Shown: positions 16,418 to 26,381, counted from the first letter of the stretch. The stretch is DNA of 64,000 bases from Leadbetterella sp964489955 (GCA_964489955.1 CAZBAV010000015.1:5099-69098); one strand, 5' to 3'. Translations and numbers: made by a program. Notes: generated by a model from the sequence alone, not told the origin.

Positions 16418-18577
16418 TTATTGTTCAACAGGTTTGCTTTCTGTTCCAGGTTTCTCTTCTTTCGGAGGTCTTGGAAGCAATACCTTTCTAGATAAACGGT
16501 ATTTACCAGTTTTTTTGTCTATCTCTGTCAATTTTATTTGGATAATATCTCCTTCTTTTAAGACGCCATCCATGCTTGGAAGTCTCTCCCAGCTTATTTC
16601 AGAAATATGTAACAAACCTTCTTTTCCTGGTAAAAACTCTAAGAACGCACCAAAAGATTGGATTGATTTTACTTTCGCATCGTATATCTCACCCACATCA
16701 GGCATTTTTACGATGGCGTCAATCCTCTTACGGGCTTTATCCATGCTGTCGCCATTTGTAGCAAATACAGACACATAACCTTTACCGTCTTTTTCTTCGA
16801 TATTGACTGTAGCACCAGATTCCCTTTGGATTTCCTGTACAACTTTACCTCCTGGTCCAATTAAAGCTCCAATAAGTTCTCTGTCAATAACTATAGTGTA
16901 TGCTCTAGGAGCATGTGGTTTAAGATCCGGTCTTGCAGTTTCAAGAACTTCGGTCATTTTACCCAAAATGTGTAAACGGCCATCTCTTGCCTGCATTAGG
17001 GCTTTCTCTATGATATCAAATGAAAGTCCTCCGATTTTTATATCCATCTGGCAAGCTACAATACCGTTAGCGGTTCCCGTAACTTTAAAGTCCATATCTC
17101 CAAGGTGGTCTTCATCTCCTAAGATATCCGATAAAACAGCCCATTTTCCACTTTCCTGGTCGGTAATAAGACCCATCGCAATACCTGATACGGGAGCCTT
17201 AATAGGCACACCAGCATCCATTAATGAAAGACATCCGGCACATACTGTAGCCATAGAAGATGAACCGTTAGACTCCAATATATCACTTACAATCCTGATA
17301 GTGTATGGGTTTTGGTCTTCTGCAGGCATTACTTTTTCTAATGACCTTTGTGCCAGGTTTCCGTGTCCTACTTCTCTACGCCCAACTCCACGGTTTGGTC
17401 TTACCTCACCTGTTGAAAAACCTGGGAAATTGTAATGTAAGAAGAACTTAGAGTATCCCTTAGCCATTGGCAGGTCTACTATTTGCTCATCAAGTTTTGT
17501 ACCTAAAGTAGTAGTAGAAAGTGATTGGGTCTCTCCTCTTGTAAACAAGGCAGAACCGTGTGCAGAAGCCAAATAGTCTACTTCGCAGGTGATAGGTCTG
17601 ATTTCTGTTAAAGCACGTCCATCCAAACGTTTACTTTCGTCTAGTACCATTTTGCGTGATGCATCATACGTGATATCACCAAAGTACGTTTTGAACAAAG
17701 GGTTTGACTGCTCTTCTTCAGGTTGAGCTGCTACGAAGTCTTTAAGTATTTGTGCAAAACTATCGCTTCTGTACTGCTTGTTTGGAGAACCCTCTATGCA
17801 TACAGCATATACCTTGTCGAATAATTCGCTATACATTTTTTCTTTAACAGCTTCATCATGCGTTTCATGGTTGTACTGTCTTTTTTCGGTTTTACCAACC
17901 TTAGCTTCTAATTCTTTCTGGGCAGCTACCTGTACTTTAATAGTTTCATGAGCCACTTTAAGGGCTTCAATCATTGCTATTTCAGATACTTCGTTAGACT
18001 CACCTTCTACCATTATGATGCTATCTGCAGTACCAGCTACCATAAGGTCTAAATCTGCAGAAGCAAGGCTCTCTATTGGTGGGTTAACCACATATTGGCC
18101 ACCTATTTTAGCTACCCTTACTTCAGAAATTGGTCCGTTAAAAGGAATATCAGAAACCATAATGGCAGCAGAAGCTGCTAAGGCTGCCAATGCATCAGGC
18201 TTGATATTTTCGTCCGCAGAATGGAGCGTAACCATTACCTGCACTTCTGCATGGAAGTCTTCAGGGAAAATTGGTCTTAAAGCCCTGTCAATAAGTCTAG
18301 AAATTAGAACTTCGTTGTCTGATAGTTTACCTTCCCTTCTTTGAAAAGAACCTGGGATTTTACCTGTAGAGGCAAATTTCTCTTGGTAATCTACAGATAA
18401 TGGAAGGAAATCAGTTCCCTCTTTATGTTGTTTAGCAGCACATACAGTGGCTAGCATCATTAAATTACCACTGCGTAGTACTACGGATCCGTCAGCCTGT
18501 CTGGCTAGTTTTCCGGTTTCTAGGGTAATTGTTGAACCATCCGGCATAGGGATGGTTTGGTTAATTACATTGAACAT
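16418..18577 (-). CDS. pnp: Polyribonucleotide nucleotidyltransferase (PNPase)
   Basis: Phosphorolytic 3-prime to 5-prime exoribonuclease. The ATG at 18577 is preferred to 18616 because it begins the conserved MFNVINQTI start and gives 719 residues. It has two RNase PH-like cores (ETGKLARQADGSVVLRSGN; FFLHYNFPGFSTGEVRPNRGVGRREVGHG), a KH domain (IGALIGPGGKVVQEIQRESG) and a C-terminal S1 domain (IQSFGAFLEFLPGKEGLLHISEI). The rpsO-pnp order is conserved in many bacteria and is kept here. Confidence 0.98.
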   Translation of the reverse strand: MFNVINQTIPMPDGSTITLETGKLARQADGSVVLRSGNLMMLATVCAAKQHKEGTDFLPLSVDYQEKFASTGKIPGSFQRREGKLSDNEVLISRLIDRALRPIFPEDFHAEVQVMVTLHSADENIKPDALAALAASAAIMVSDIPFNGPISEVRVAKIGGQYVVNPPIESLASADLDLMVAGTADSIIMVEGESNEVSEIAMIEALKVAHETIKVQVAAQKELEAKVGKTEKRQYNHETHDEAVKEKMYSELFDKVYAVCIEGSPNKQYRSDSFAQILKDFVAAQPEEEQSNPLFKTYFGDITYDASRKMVLDESKRLDGRALTEIRPITCEVDYLASAHGSALFTRGETQSLSTTTLGTKLDEQIVDLPMAKGYSKFFLHYNFPGFSTGEVRPNRGVGRREVGHGNLAQRSLEKVMPAEDQNPYTIRIVSDILESNGSSSMATVCAGCLSLMDAGVPIKAPVSGIAMGLITDQESGKWAVLSDILGDEDHLGDMDFKVTGTANGIVACQMDIKIGGLSFDIIEKALMQARDGRLHILGKMTEVLETARPDLKPHAPRAYTIVIDRELIGALIGPGGKVVQEIQRESGATVNIEEKDGKGYVSVFATNGDSMDKARKRIDAIVKMPDVGEIYDAKVKSIQSFGAFLEFLPGKEGLLHISEISWERLPSMDGVLKEGDIIQIKLTEIDKKTGKYRLSRKVLLPRPPKEEKPGTESKPVEQ

Positions 18578-18658
18578 TTGTAAAATATTATGTTGTATTT
18601 TCCGCTTTTGATACAACTGGTTAATCCTTTATAAACCGCGGGGACAATTAAATCAAGT

Positions 18659-18686
18659 AAAAAGGGAACCTCCGATGGAGGCTCCC
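18659..18686 (-). terminator. Terminator of rpsO
   Basis: GC-rich stem with arms GGGAaCCTCC and GGAGGcTCCC (one mismatch) around a GAT loop at 18664-18686. In the leftward transcript it is followed by five U. It separates rpsO from pnp. Confidence 0.85.
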
Positions 18687-18693
18687 AATAATG

Positions 18694-18969
18694 TTACTTA
18701 CGTATTCCTAGTTCAGCAATGATTGCCCTGTAGCGAGTGATATCTACTTTTTGTAGATAATCTAACAATCTACGACGCTTTCCTACCAATTTCAATAATC
18801 CTGAACGGGTAGAATAATCGTGCTTGTTGACTTTCAAATGCCCAGTTAAGTGAGCTATTCTATAAGTAAATAATGCTATTTGAGACTCAGCAGAACCTGT
18901 GTCAGTAGCTTTTCTTTGAAGACCTTTCGTTGAGAAAATCTCTTCTTTCTTTTCCGGAGTTAAATACAT
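18694..18969 (-). CDS. rpsO: 30S ribosomal protein S15
   Basis: 91 residues, full length. Family features include the start MYLTPEKKEEIF, the TDTGSAESQIALFTYRI segment and the KHDYSTRSGLLKLVGKRRRLLDYL core that binds 16S rRNA. It binds the central domain of the small subunit early in assembly. It stands upstream of pnp with a terminator between. Confidence 0.98.
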   Translation of the reverse strand: MYLTPEKKEEIFSTKGLQRKATDTGSAESQIALFTYRIAHLTGHLKVNKHDYSTRSGLLKLVGKRRRLLDYLQKVDITRYRAIIAELGIRK

Positions 18970-19081
18970 GTATATTAACCTAGATTAAGTGATAAAAAAA
19001 TTAAACAGCCGCAAAATTACATAAGTATTTCCATTTATTTTTCTCTGGCCATAATTATTTATGGCGTTGTAGAAAATATAC

Positions 19082-20425
19082 TTAAATGTTTCGTGCTTTT
19101 CTGAGGAGTATTAGTCCTATCACAAAAAGCGTAGAAACGGGAAACCATGCTCCTGTTACGGCATGTATCAGGCCTTCACGGGCGTACTTATTGCCTAGCT
19201 GTTGGAGAATGTAGTAAAGTATAAAGAAACCTATAGAAATAAGTACAGGCATACCAAATCCCCCCTTTTTAATAATGGCACCTAATGAGGCCCCTATTAA
19301 GAACATGGCCAGGCAAGAAAAGGCAGTAGTAATTTTGTTCCAGCGTTCCAGGTCTGCAGCCCATACCGACTTTTCCATAGAGTTAAGATAAGCCAAGTCA
19401 GACTCCACTTGCTGTTTCAGAGACTCAATCTTCATCTTGGCAGTATTCTCCAGCTCATTTTTTGCGGCTACTTTTCGGCTCTTGGCAAAGGATGCAGTGG
19501 CCCATTTTCCGGGTTTTATGCTTGTAGTGTCCTGAAAATTGCTGTATGAATTGTAAGACTTTAAATTGAGAGCCTGATTAGTGTTTTTCTCGTTTATTAC
19601 TTTCTGTAGCGAGTCTATTGTATGGTTAAGCTCTGGTATACTTTTCATGAACTCGTGGTACAGGAAAGCGTTCTCATCGGTTCTCTGCATTCCGAAACCG
19701 CTAAGGGAGAATACCATTTTATTTTTCTGGAAGCCGTATTTTGTCAGCTGGATTGAATTATTATAGCTTGTTCCTTCAGAGTAGCTTGTGCCGTTAAATA
19801 GTTCAAATACTAATTGACTCTCATTGTTAATAGTATACATTCTGCCGCTATCGGCTACTGTAACATTTTTATTACCGCTACTGTTATTATGGTCGTAAAC
19901 AATGACATTTTGCATTGTTTTGCCATCCGCATCCTTGTGACCTACCTTAATTCTGTACCCTGGTAGCTCATTGTAGAATATACCCTCTTGTATATTGAAT
20001 GCCAGTTTTGTTGTTTTTATATCATACAGCAGCGAATAACCCTTTAGGTTAGCCCATGGATTAATGTAATTGTTAAAATATAAAGAAAACAAAGAAACCA
20101 GTACAGAAAGTAAAAAAGTGGGGACAACCAAGCGTGTAAGTGAAATTCCTGCAGCACGCATAGCCGTAAGTTCTGAGTGCTCTCCTAAATTACCAAAACA
20201 CATTAATGTAGCCAATAAAGTGGCCAAAGGCAATGCGGTAGGTACTGTTATAAGTGTGAAGTAAGTGAAAAGTTTCGCAAAGGTAGTGTATTCTAGATTT
20301 TTTCCGATAAATTGATCGAAATACATCATTAATAAACGCATAAGGAATATAAACACTACTACAGCGGTAGTAAGTATAAAAGGCCCGAGATAAGCTTTTA
20401 TGAAAAGCTTGTCTATTTTCTTCAT
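19082..20425 (-). CDS. LptF/LptG (YjgP/YjgQ)-family permease
   Basis: Inner-membrane component of the lipopolysaccharide export ABC system, 447 residues. The N-terminal block has three membrane segments (FILTTAVVVFIFLMRLLMMY; LFTYFTLITVPTALPLATLL; FLLSVLVSLFSLYF) with the family phrase ELTAMRAAGISL. A large periplasmic region follows with an insertion of about 80 charged residues (250-350), then three C-terminal membrane segments. Whether it acts as LptF or LptG cannot be decided here. Confidence 0.9.
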   Translation of the reverse strand: MKKIDKLFIKAYLGPFILTTAVVVFIFLMRLLMMYFDQFIGKNLEYTTFAKLFTYFTLITVPTALPLATLLATLMCFGNLGEHSELTAMRAAGISLTRLVVPTFLLSVLVSLFSLYFNNYINPWANLKGYSLLYDIKTTKLAFNIQEGIFYNELPGYRIKVGHKDADGKTMQNVIVYDHNNSSGNKNVTVADSGRMYTINNESQLVFELFNGTSYSEGTSYNNSIQLTKYGFQKNKMVFSLSGFGMQRTDENAFLYHEFMKSIPELNHTIDSLQKVINEKNTNQALNLKSYNSYSNFQDTTSIKPGKWATASFAKSRKVAAKNELENTAKMKIESLKQQVESDLAYLNSMEKSVWAADLERWNKITTAFSCLAMFLIGASLGAIIKKGGFGMPVLISIGFFILYYILQQLGNKYAREGLIHAVTGAWFPVSTLFVIGLILLRKARNI

Positions 20426-20504
20426 TTCTTATGCTGAAACGTAATCCAGTAGGTTAATTGCAAAATATCTTACAAAAGTCTGAATTAAATTAAAATAGAA
20501 AAAA

Positions 20505-20885
20505 TTAACCGCCAACTATTTCTTTAAGGTCCAAGATAAGCTCTGCCCACATGGTTTCTAAATCATCTACATCATTGTTATCTGAGTTGTCGGTTACTTT
20601 CATGTATATTGAATTGTCTAATTCGCTTGTTACGAACTTAAATTCTAAGTAATTCCCTGCGTCCTCGCCAGTAAAGTCAAAGCGTGTTGACTTGTATAGC
20701 CTGGAGGAAGTAAGTTCTGCTACATGGTCTCTCCCATCCCAATTAAAAACAAAACGCTGGTCAGAATCAAGTTTAACACTTTCTGCAAACCATTGTTGCA
20801 ACCCACCTGCAGTACTGATATAATTATACAATACTTTTGGTGAAGTCTTGAATGGATATTCTTGAGTGTATTTAAATTTAGCCAT
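20505..20885 (-). CDS. START-like domain protein
   Basis: 126-residue cytosolic protein. The ATG at 20885 opens MAKFKYTQEYPFKTSPKVLY, the usual start of this Bacteroidota family; the upstream in-frame ATG at 20918 adds a non-conserved stretch. The fold matches AHSA1/SRPBCC small-ligand-binding proteins: an early strand, the YISTAGGLQQWFAESV helix and a long C-terminal helix (DLETMWAELILDLKEIV). No ligand is known from the sequence. It is upstream of the LptF/G gene on the same strand. Confidence 0.82.
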   Translation of the reverse strand: MAKFKYTQEYPFKTSPKVLYNYISTAGGLQQWFAESVKLDSDQRFVFNWDGRDHVAELTSSRLYKSTRFDFTGEDAGNYLEFKFVTSELDNSIYMKVTDNSDNNDVDDLETMWAELILDLKEIVGG

Positions 20886-20980
20886 TTTAGAGCATTTTTT
20901 CCCAAGATGCGGAAACAAGTAGTGATTTTCAAATATTTACGATGTTATTTTTATTTACTAAAAAAGATAAGTGATTTTTT

Positions 20981-21011
20981 TTTGGAAGTGTGTTTATTTT
21001 GTTTACTTTTG
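20981..21011 (+). promoter_or_regulatory. Promoter of tRNA-Met
   Basis: TTTG at 20981-20984, a 19-base spacer, then TACTTTTG at 21004-21011. This matches the Bacteroidota sigma consensus TTTG-N19-TAnnTTTG, 14 bases before the tRNA. Confidence 0.7.
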
Positions 21012-21025
21012 CACTCCAATTCAAT

Positions 21026-21099
21026 GGCGGGGTAGCTCAGATGGTTAGAGCGTAGGATTCATAACCCTAAGGCCGGCGGTTCGATTCCGCTCCCCGCTA
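21026..21099 (+). tRNA. tRNA-Met (CAT), probably the elongator
   Basis: A 74-base cloverleaf: acceptor GGCGGGG paired with CCCCGCT (terminal G-U), D-arm GCTC/GAGC, anticodon loop TTCATAA with anticodon CAT, T-arm GGCGG-TTCGATT-CCGCT, discriminator A. CCA is not encoded. The GGCGGGG acceptor and ATTCATAACCC anticodon arm fit elongator Met rather than initiator, which would show three G-C pairs at the base of the anticodon stem. Confidence 0.93.
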
Positions 21100-21107
21100 C
21101 AGTTTAG

Positions 21108-21147
21108 AAGTCCAAATAGTTTATTATTAGCTATTTGGACTTTTTTG
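21108..21147 (+). terminator. Terminator of tRNA-Met
   Basis: Perfect 12-bp stem AAGTCCAAATAG/CTATTTGGACTT (21108-21119 with 21131-21142) followed by T. Confidence 0.85.
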
Positions 21148-21412
21148 TTTTGTAAATCTCTACAATCAACATATCTCGCTTCGGACTATGTTTTTTTGAG
21201 AAACGGGTTCCCGATAGAAAGATAGCTATACCATCCCCATAAACACTTGTTCTTCTTTTAATATTCCGGATATGCTGTTTAGAACTGATAGTGTAGCACG
21301 GGATCTGTGATTAAAAAATGCAAACAGCTTGTTAAAATTCTGAGTGTTTGGCTAAATGACTCATCCTATCTTTGTAAATACTGTTTTTTTATTTAAACCT
21401 TTCTAAATACTC
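21148..21412. other. Spacer between tRNA-Met and the GH97 gene
   Basis: No gene is seen. A likely promoter for the GH97 gene lies at its right end: TTTG at 21347-21350 and TATCTTTG at 21367-21374, separated by 16 bases (shorter than the usual 19), about 40 bases before the start codon. Confidence 0.5.
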
Positions 21413-23350
21413 TTGCTGGCTTGTGCAATATGCTTTATTGCTCAAATAGTTACAGCCAAAGACATTATTCTATTATCGCCCGATAAACATATTTCCATAC
21501 GTATCTCAGTAGATGAGAATATCCGCTGGGAAGTTAGTCGTGATGGGCAGGCTTTAATCTCCCCCAGCCTGATTAGCATGAGCTTTTCGGATGGACAGAT
21601 ATTAGGAAAAAATCCAAAACTCATCAAACAAAAAAACAATGAAGTAAATAATATAGTACAGGCTATAGTGCCGGTTAAGCAAGCTGCTATTATAAATCAC
21701 TTCAATGAAATTCAACTTGACTTTAAAGGAGACTATAGTGTACTATTCAGAGCTTACAATGAAGGTGTTGCCTATCGTTTCGTTACGAAACAGAAAAATG
21801 CAGTTGAAGTATTAGATGAGCAGGCAGACTTTAATTTTCCTTCTAATTACCGTGTTTTCTGGTCTAATGAAGAAAACAAAGAATTTCAGTCGCATTTTGA
21901 AAGCAAATATACAGACGGTACTCTTGCAGCCTATGATAACAGCAAACATGCTGCTTTGCCACTTTTAGTACAAGCACCCAACGGAGTTAATCTGTTAATT
22001 AGTGAAAGTGATCTGGTAGATTACCCTAACCTCTTTTTATTTGGTACGGGCGGTAATGCTTTAAAGTCCGGTTTTCCGAAAGTGATTCAAAAAAGTGAAC
22101 CTATCAGAGACAGAGGCATCAAAATAACACAATTGGCTCCTTATCACGCTAAAACCTCAGGAGATCGTACATTTCCGTGGAGAAGTGTTACTATAGCTCC
22201 GCACGACAAAGATCTGTTAGAAACGAATTTAACTTATTTATTGGCTGAACCTTCTAAAATAGAAGAAACATCATGGATTAAACCCGGAAAAGTAGCCTGG
22301 GACTGGTGGAATTTCAATAATATTTACGGAGTAGATTTCAGAGCCGGAGTTAATACACAAACCTATAAATATTATATTGACTTTGCAGCCAAGTACGGCT
22401 TAGAGTATATTATGCTGGATGAAGGCTGGACTAAGTCAACAACCAACCTTCTTGAGATGAACCCTGACATTGATGTTAAAGAGTTAATTCGCTATGGAGC
22501 CTCAAAAAATGTAGGTGTTTGGTTGTGGTGTTTGTGGGGACCGCTGGATAAAGACATGGAAAAAATCCTTGATTTGTATGCATCGTGGGGAGCTGTAGGC
22601 ATAAAAGTAGATTTTATGGCACGTGCTGATCAGTACATGGTTAATTTTTATGAGCGTGTAGCCAAAGAATCTGCAAAACGTAAAATTATGGTAGATCTAC
22701 ACGGCTCTTATAAACCGGTTGGACTCAACAGAACTTACCCTAACGTACTTACGTATGAAGGAGTAAGAGGACTGGAAAACAACAAATGGGAATCTACCAT
22801 TACACCTGTTCACAATACAACACTTCCGTTTATTCGTATGGCGGCCGGCCCAATGGATTATACACCTGGAGCTATGTTAAATGCGTCTAAGAAAAACTTC
22901 TCCATAGTGTTTGAAGCCCCTATGAGTATGACCACCAGAGCTCAGCAGGTGGCCATGTACACCATTTACGAAAGTCCGCTACAGATGCTTTCTGATAATC
23001 CTTCTAATTATCTTAAAGATCCGGTTTGTACTGAATTTATAGCACAAATACCGAGTGTATGGGATGAAACTATAGCTTTAGAAGGAAAGGTTGGAGAATA
23101 TGTGGCCATGGCCCGTAGAAAAGGAAACACCTGGTACGTTGCGGCTATGAACGACTGGAAACCTAGAGAACTTACGGTTTCATTACCGTTTTTAAAAGGA
23201 GATTATAAAGTGAGCTATTTAAAGGACGGCATAAACGCGGACCGTCATGCAGCAGACTATAAAGTTGGGAATATGGTATGGTCAGAAGGCTTAAAACTAA
23301 GTATTCCTATGGCAGCTGGCGGTGGCTGGAGTGCCGTATTTACTAAGTAG
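21413..23350 (+). CDS. GH97 glycoside hydrolase (SusB-like alpha-glycosidase)
   Basis: Exported glycosidase, 645 residues as read. It has the N-terminal beta-sandwich (LLSPDKHISIRISVDENIRW), the (beta/alpha)8 barrel (WNFNNIYGVDFRAGVNTQTY; YIMLDEGWTK; GIKVDFMARADQ) and the C-terminal domain (DWKPRELTVSLPFL). GH97 contains inverting alpha-glucosidases and retaining alpha-galactosidases. The VDFM segment fits the nucleophile position of retaining members, but this was not settled. The start is unusual: an in-frame stop at 21404 leaves only TTG (21413) before a signal-peptide-like stretch. Confidence 0.9.
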   Translation: MLACAICFIAQIVTAKDIILLSPDKHISIRISVDENIRWEVSRDGQALISPSLISMSFSDGQILGKNPKLIKQKNNEVNNIVQAIVPVKQAAIINHFNEIQLDFKGDYSVLFRAYNEGVAYRFVTKQKNAVEVLDEQADFNFPSNYRVFWSNEENKEFQSHFESKYTDGTLAAYDNSKHAALPLLVQAPNGVNLLISESDLVDYPNLFLFGTGGNALKSGFPKVIQKSEPIRDRGIKITQLAPYHAKTSGDRTFPWRSVTIAPHDKDLLETNLTYLLAEPSKIEETSWIKPGKVAWDWWNFNNIYGVDFRAGVNTQTYKYYIDFAAKYGLEYIMLDEGWTKSTTNLLEMNPDIDVKELIRYGASKNVGVWLWCLWGPLDKDMEKILDLYASWGAVGIKVDFMARADQYMVNFYERVAKESAKRKIMVDLHGSYKPVGLNRTYPNVLTYEGVRGLENNKWESTITPVHNTTLPFIRMAAGPMDYTPGAMLNASKKNFSIVFEAPMSMTTRAQQVAMYTIYESPLQMLSDNPSNYLKDPVCTEFIAQIPSVWDETIALEGKVGEYVAMARRKGNTWYVAAMNDWKPRELTVSLPFLKGDYKVSYLKDGINADRHAADYKVGNMVWSEGLKLSIPMAAGGGWSAVFTK

Positions 23351-23399
23351 GCATAAATTGGGTGCTACCCTCTCCTACCCACGTAAGCAGAAAAAACAT

Positions 23400-23424
23400 A
23401 GCCCGGTTTTACCGGGCTTTTTTA
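23400..23424 (+). terminator. Terminator of the GH97 gene
   Basis: Perfect 7-bp stem AGCCCGG/CCGGGCT (23400-23406 with 23412-23418) and a run of T, 50 bases after the stop. Confidence 0.88.
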
Positions 23425-23687
23425 TATCCTGCATCTGGAACGCAACATGACCATTGTGGTGAAAATTAATCTGTCTTCTTTTTTGGTTTTCACCTATGCG
23501 ATGCACAGGGCTTTGTCGATGTGAGGTCAAAAAATACTCTTAAGTAAACCGGAGCTATGTATAATCACTAAACCACTCTTAGTAAACCTTCTGTAAGGTT
23601 CTTCTTTTACTATCTGGTCACAATTTCTTAAAAGCAAATTGTATTACATTATGACTGATTTTTATACATTTGACAAAAACAAAGGAT
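23425..23687. other. Spacer upstream of the mprF-like gene
   Basis: No gene is seen. At the right end TTG (23639-23641) and TACATTTG (23665-23672) form a plausible promoter 16 bases before the ATG. The AAAGG at 23680 is a possible ribosome-binding site, which is uncommon in this phylum. Confidence 0.45.
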
Positions 23688-26219
23688 ATGAAAACCGGCT
23701 ATCTGCACGAAAACTATAAGACCATCTTACAATATGTCCTCACATTCTTTTGTGTAGCCCTTGCAGCATGGTTTTTTGCCCATGAAAAAAAGGAAATTCA
23801 GGATGTAAGCGTAACACTTCAACTGGCCGACCGCAACTGGCTTGCAGCCGGAATTTTACTGACCTTTGTCTATGTATTTCTTCAGGCCGAAATGTACCGG
23901 CAGTCTTTTAAATCGGCAGATGCCCGTGTCAGCCTTTTACAATCGGGTATTCTTTTTCTAAAACGCAATTTTATCAGTGTTTTTCTCCCTGCCGGAGGAA
24001 TCTCTTCGCTTGCTTTTTTCTCGTCTCCTATAGNNNNNNNNNNCGGTTTTACCGGAATTCTTACGGTAGTTGTAGTGGCGGTGCCTACTTTCATATATGC
24101 CTTATTCACCAGTCCGGTTGGAGCCAGTGAGTGGCTGGCATTGGGTACTTCCCTGCTTTTAATCCTGGCCATTTTCCTTCTTTTCTATGCTATCAGAGAA
24201 AAAGGAACCTTATACGAATGGCTAATTGCGAAAGCTCCTGCTCTGGAGGATTTCCTGAACGAAATAGCTTCCGGAAAAATACATAAAAAACACTTTCTCA
24301 CTACCACAGGGATTAGCTTGCTCATTGAGCTTACGGGCATTGCCCATTTATATATCGCTGTTCAGGCTTTGCATGCAGACATCTCCCTGCTGGCTTGTAC
24401 CTTAGGCTATATTATTGCGGTCATTTTTATGCTTGTTTCTCCTTTTTTGCGGGGAATGGGTGCAGTGGAGCTGTCTATGACTTATCTCTTGTCCCAATTC
24501 GGCATGAGCCATGCCATAGCCTTATCTGTTATCCTGCTTTATCGTTTTTATGAATTCTGGTTGCCGCTTATCTTTGGCCTCTTTGCGTTTCTTATTCCCG
24601 TGCAAAAACTGGTTTTGCGGATATTGCCGGCTTTATTCCTTTTTCTCCTAGCCACTGTAAATCTGATGTCGGTGCTTACACCCGCTCTGAAATCCAGATT
24701 GCATATTCTGGAAAACTTTCTGCCTTTACAACTGATCTCGGCCTCCAACTATCTTGTGTTTGCTTCAGGAATATTTCTGGTGGTGACAGCTGTTTTTCTT
24801 TTAAAGGGACTTAAAAATGCCTGGTACTTTGCCTTGCTGTTGACTGTTCTGTCGGGTTTAGGACATATCACCAAAGGGATTGACTACGAAGAAGCCTCCG
24901 TGGCCGTCATAGTGGTGCTTGTACTGGTTCTAACCCGAAAACAATATAATGTACGCAGCAGCCGTAAATTAGGATTTGTAGGACTCCGAACGGCCATTGG
25001 AGCCATCGGGTTCACCTTATTGTATGGTATCATTGGTTTCTATCTTCTGGATAAAGTTCACTTTGGTATTGATTTCTCTTTTTACCAGTCTGTGGAATTC
25101 AGTCTGAAGACATTTTTTCTTATAGATACGGAACTGCTGCCCAAAGACAACTTCGCCATTTCCTTCCTTAACTCCATTAGTTTTCTGGGTTTCAGCAGCC
25201 TGCTTTTTCTTTTCTATACGCTGGTTCGCCCCTATCTGGCTTTCTTAAACTCTTCTTCCGATGATCTGGCGGAAGCCCGTGAATTCCTTAAAGTAAATGG
25301 CTCGGGAAGTCTGGATTACTTCAAAGCCTATGGAGATAAAAACATATTCTGGAGCGAAGATAAATCCGCATTCATTGCCTACAAAATAGCCGGAATGTAC
25401 GCTATTGTACTGGAAACACCCGTAGCCGCTACACCGGACGCGAAAAGCCATTGTATTGCGTCATTCGATAAATTCTGTTACAGAAACGGCCTCAGAAGCA
25501 TTTATTACCGTGTAAATGAAGCGGATCTTATCCTGTTTAAGAAAAAAAAGAAACTGTTTCTGGGTCAGGAAGCTGTAGTAAGAATCAGTGATTTTTCACT
25601 GGAAGGCGGCCATAAAAAGGCATTCAGAAACTCCATAAAGAAAATCAAAGAGGCCGGATATGCTATTCGCGTATACGAGCCGCCCATAGAAAACCACTTA
25701 TTGGCCGCTCTGGAGCAGGTTTCGGACGACTGGCTGCAGGAACTGGATGACCGCAAAGAAATGGTTTTTTCGCAAGGGCTCTTTGATGAGACTGAACTTA
25801 AACAACATACCCTTATTACACTGGAAGATGTTCATGGCAGAATAGTGGCATTTCTGAATGCCATTCCTGACTATTCTGCCGGAGAAGGTACGTATGACCT
25901 CATCCGGAAAACCACAGATGCTCCCTCTGGAGCCATAGATTATGTGTTGATAAGCCTGTTTTTCTACCTGCAGGAAAAAGGCTATACGGCCGTAAACCTG
26001 GGTATGGCTCCCATGTCAGGAATGACTGAACCTAAAGAATTTTCGGAGAAGTCAATCAAGTTTGCTTACGAACGAATCAAAGCATTTTCCCACTATAAAG
26101 GGCTGCGGGACTATAAAGAAAAGTTTGCTCCCGACTGGAATAACCAGTATCTGCTGTATGAAAATGATTACGACCTCATCGGGCTCCCTCAGGCGTTAAA
26201 TGAGGTATTTAAACCTTAA
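23688..26219 (+). CDS. MprF-like membrane flippase fused to an aminoacyl-PG synthase-type domain (with gap)
   Basis: About 843 residues. The ATG at 23688 is preferred to the upstream TTG at 23670 because of the AAAGG before it. The N-terminal half is polytopic, with about a dozen membrane segments, as in the MprF flippase. The C-terminal 350 residues (DUF2156) form a double GNAT-like fold (EGGHKKAFRNSIKKIKEAGY; GEGTYDLIRKTTDAPSGAIDYV; MAPMSGM). MprF modifies phosphatidylglycerol with amino acids and flips it outward. Ten N at 24034-24043 stand where residues of the IEKKG..K-type are usual in the family, so real sequence is probably missing there. Confidence 0.85.
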   Translation: MKTGYLHENYKTILQYVLTFFCVALAAWFFAHEKKEIQDVSVTLQLADRNWLAAGILLTFVYVFLQAEMYRQSFKSADARVSLLQSGILFLKRNFISVFLPAGGISSLAFFSSPIXXXXGFTGILTVVVVAVPTFIYALFTSPVGASEWLALGTSLLLILAIFLLFYAIREKGTLYEWLIAKAPALEDFLNEIASGKIHKKHFLTTTGISLLIELTGIAHLYIAVQALHADISLLACTLGYIIAVIFMLVSPFLRGMGAVELSMTYLLSQFGMSHAIALSVILLYRFYEFWLPLIFGLFAFLIPVQKLVLRILPALFLFLLATVNLMSVLTPALKSRLHILENFLPLQLISASNYLVFASGIFLVVTAVFLLKGLKNAWYFALLLTVLSGLGHITKGIDYEEASVAVIVVLVLVLTRKQYNVRSSRKLGFVGLRTAIGAIGFTLLYGIIGFYLLDKVHFGIDFSFYQSVEFSLKTFFLIDTELLPKDNFAISFLNSISFLGFSSLLFLFYTLVRPYLAFLNSSSDDLAEAREFLKVNGSGSLDYFKAYGDKNIFWSEDKSAFIAYKIAGMYAIVLETPVAATPDAKSHCIASFDKFCYRNGLRSIYYRVNEADLILFKKKKKLFLGQEAVVRISDFSLEGGHKKAFRNSIKKIKEAGYAIRVYEPPIENHLLAALEQVSDDWLQELDDRKEMVFSQGLFDETELKQHTLITLEDVHGRIVAFLNAIPDYSAGEGTYDLIRKTTDAPSGAIDYVLISLFFYLQEKGYTAVNLGMAPMSGMTEPKEFSEKSIKFAYERIKAFSHYKGLRDYKEKFAPDWNNQYLLYENDYDLIGLPQALNEVFKP

Positions 26220-26348
26220 TGCCTCTGCCTCATAGATATTCGTTCTAAAACAGTTTGAATGTTACGGATAATTTGTTCTTCCATGCTTATACATGTTTAC
26301 TTGGTTGAAAATGGATTTGTACTACCGGGAAAAGCATTGCATTTTTTA

Positions 26349-26379
26349 AAACGGGCAAACCTATAAAGTCCGCCCGTTT
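26349..26379 (-). terminator. Terminator of the GNAT gene
   Basis: Stem AAACGGGC/GCCCGTTT (26349-26356 with 26372-26379), followed in the leftward transcript by UUUU, right after the GNAT stop. Confidence 0.75.
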
Positions 26380-26381
26380 CA

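Noticed and set aside
16803..17435. 210-codon + strand reading frame inside pnp
   Set aside because: It is wholly antisense to the unmistakable PNPase coding sequence and resembles no family.
26216..26284. 22-residue minus-strand mini-ORF (MEEQIIRNIQTVLERISMRQ)
   Set aside because: Protein-like but overlaps the mprF-like stop region, with no promoter or conservation evidence available.
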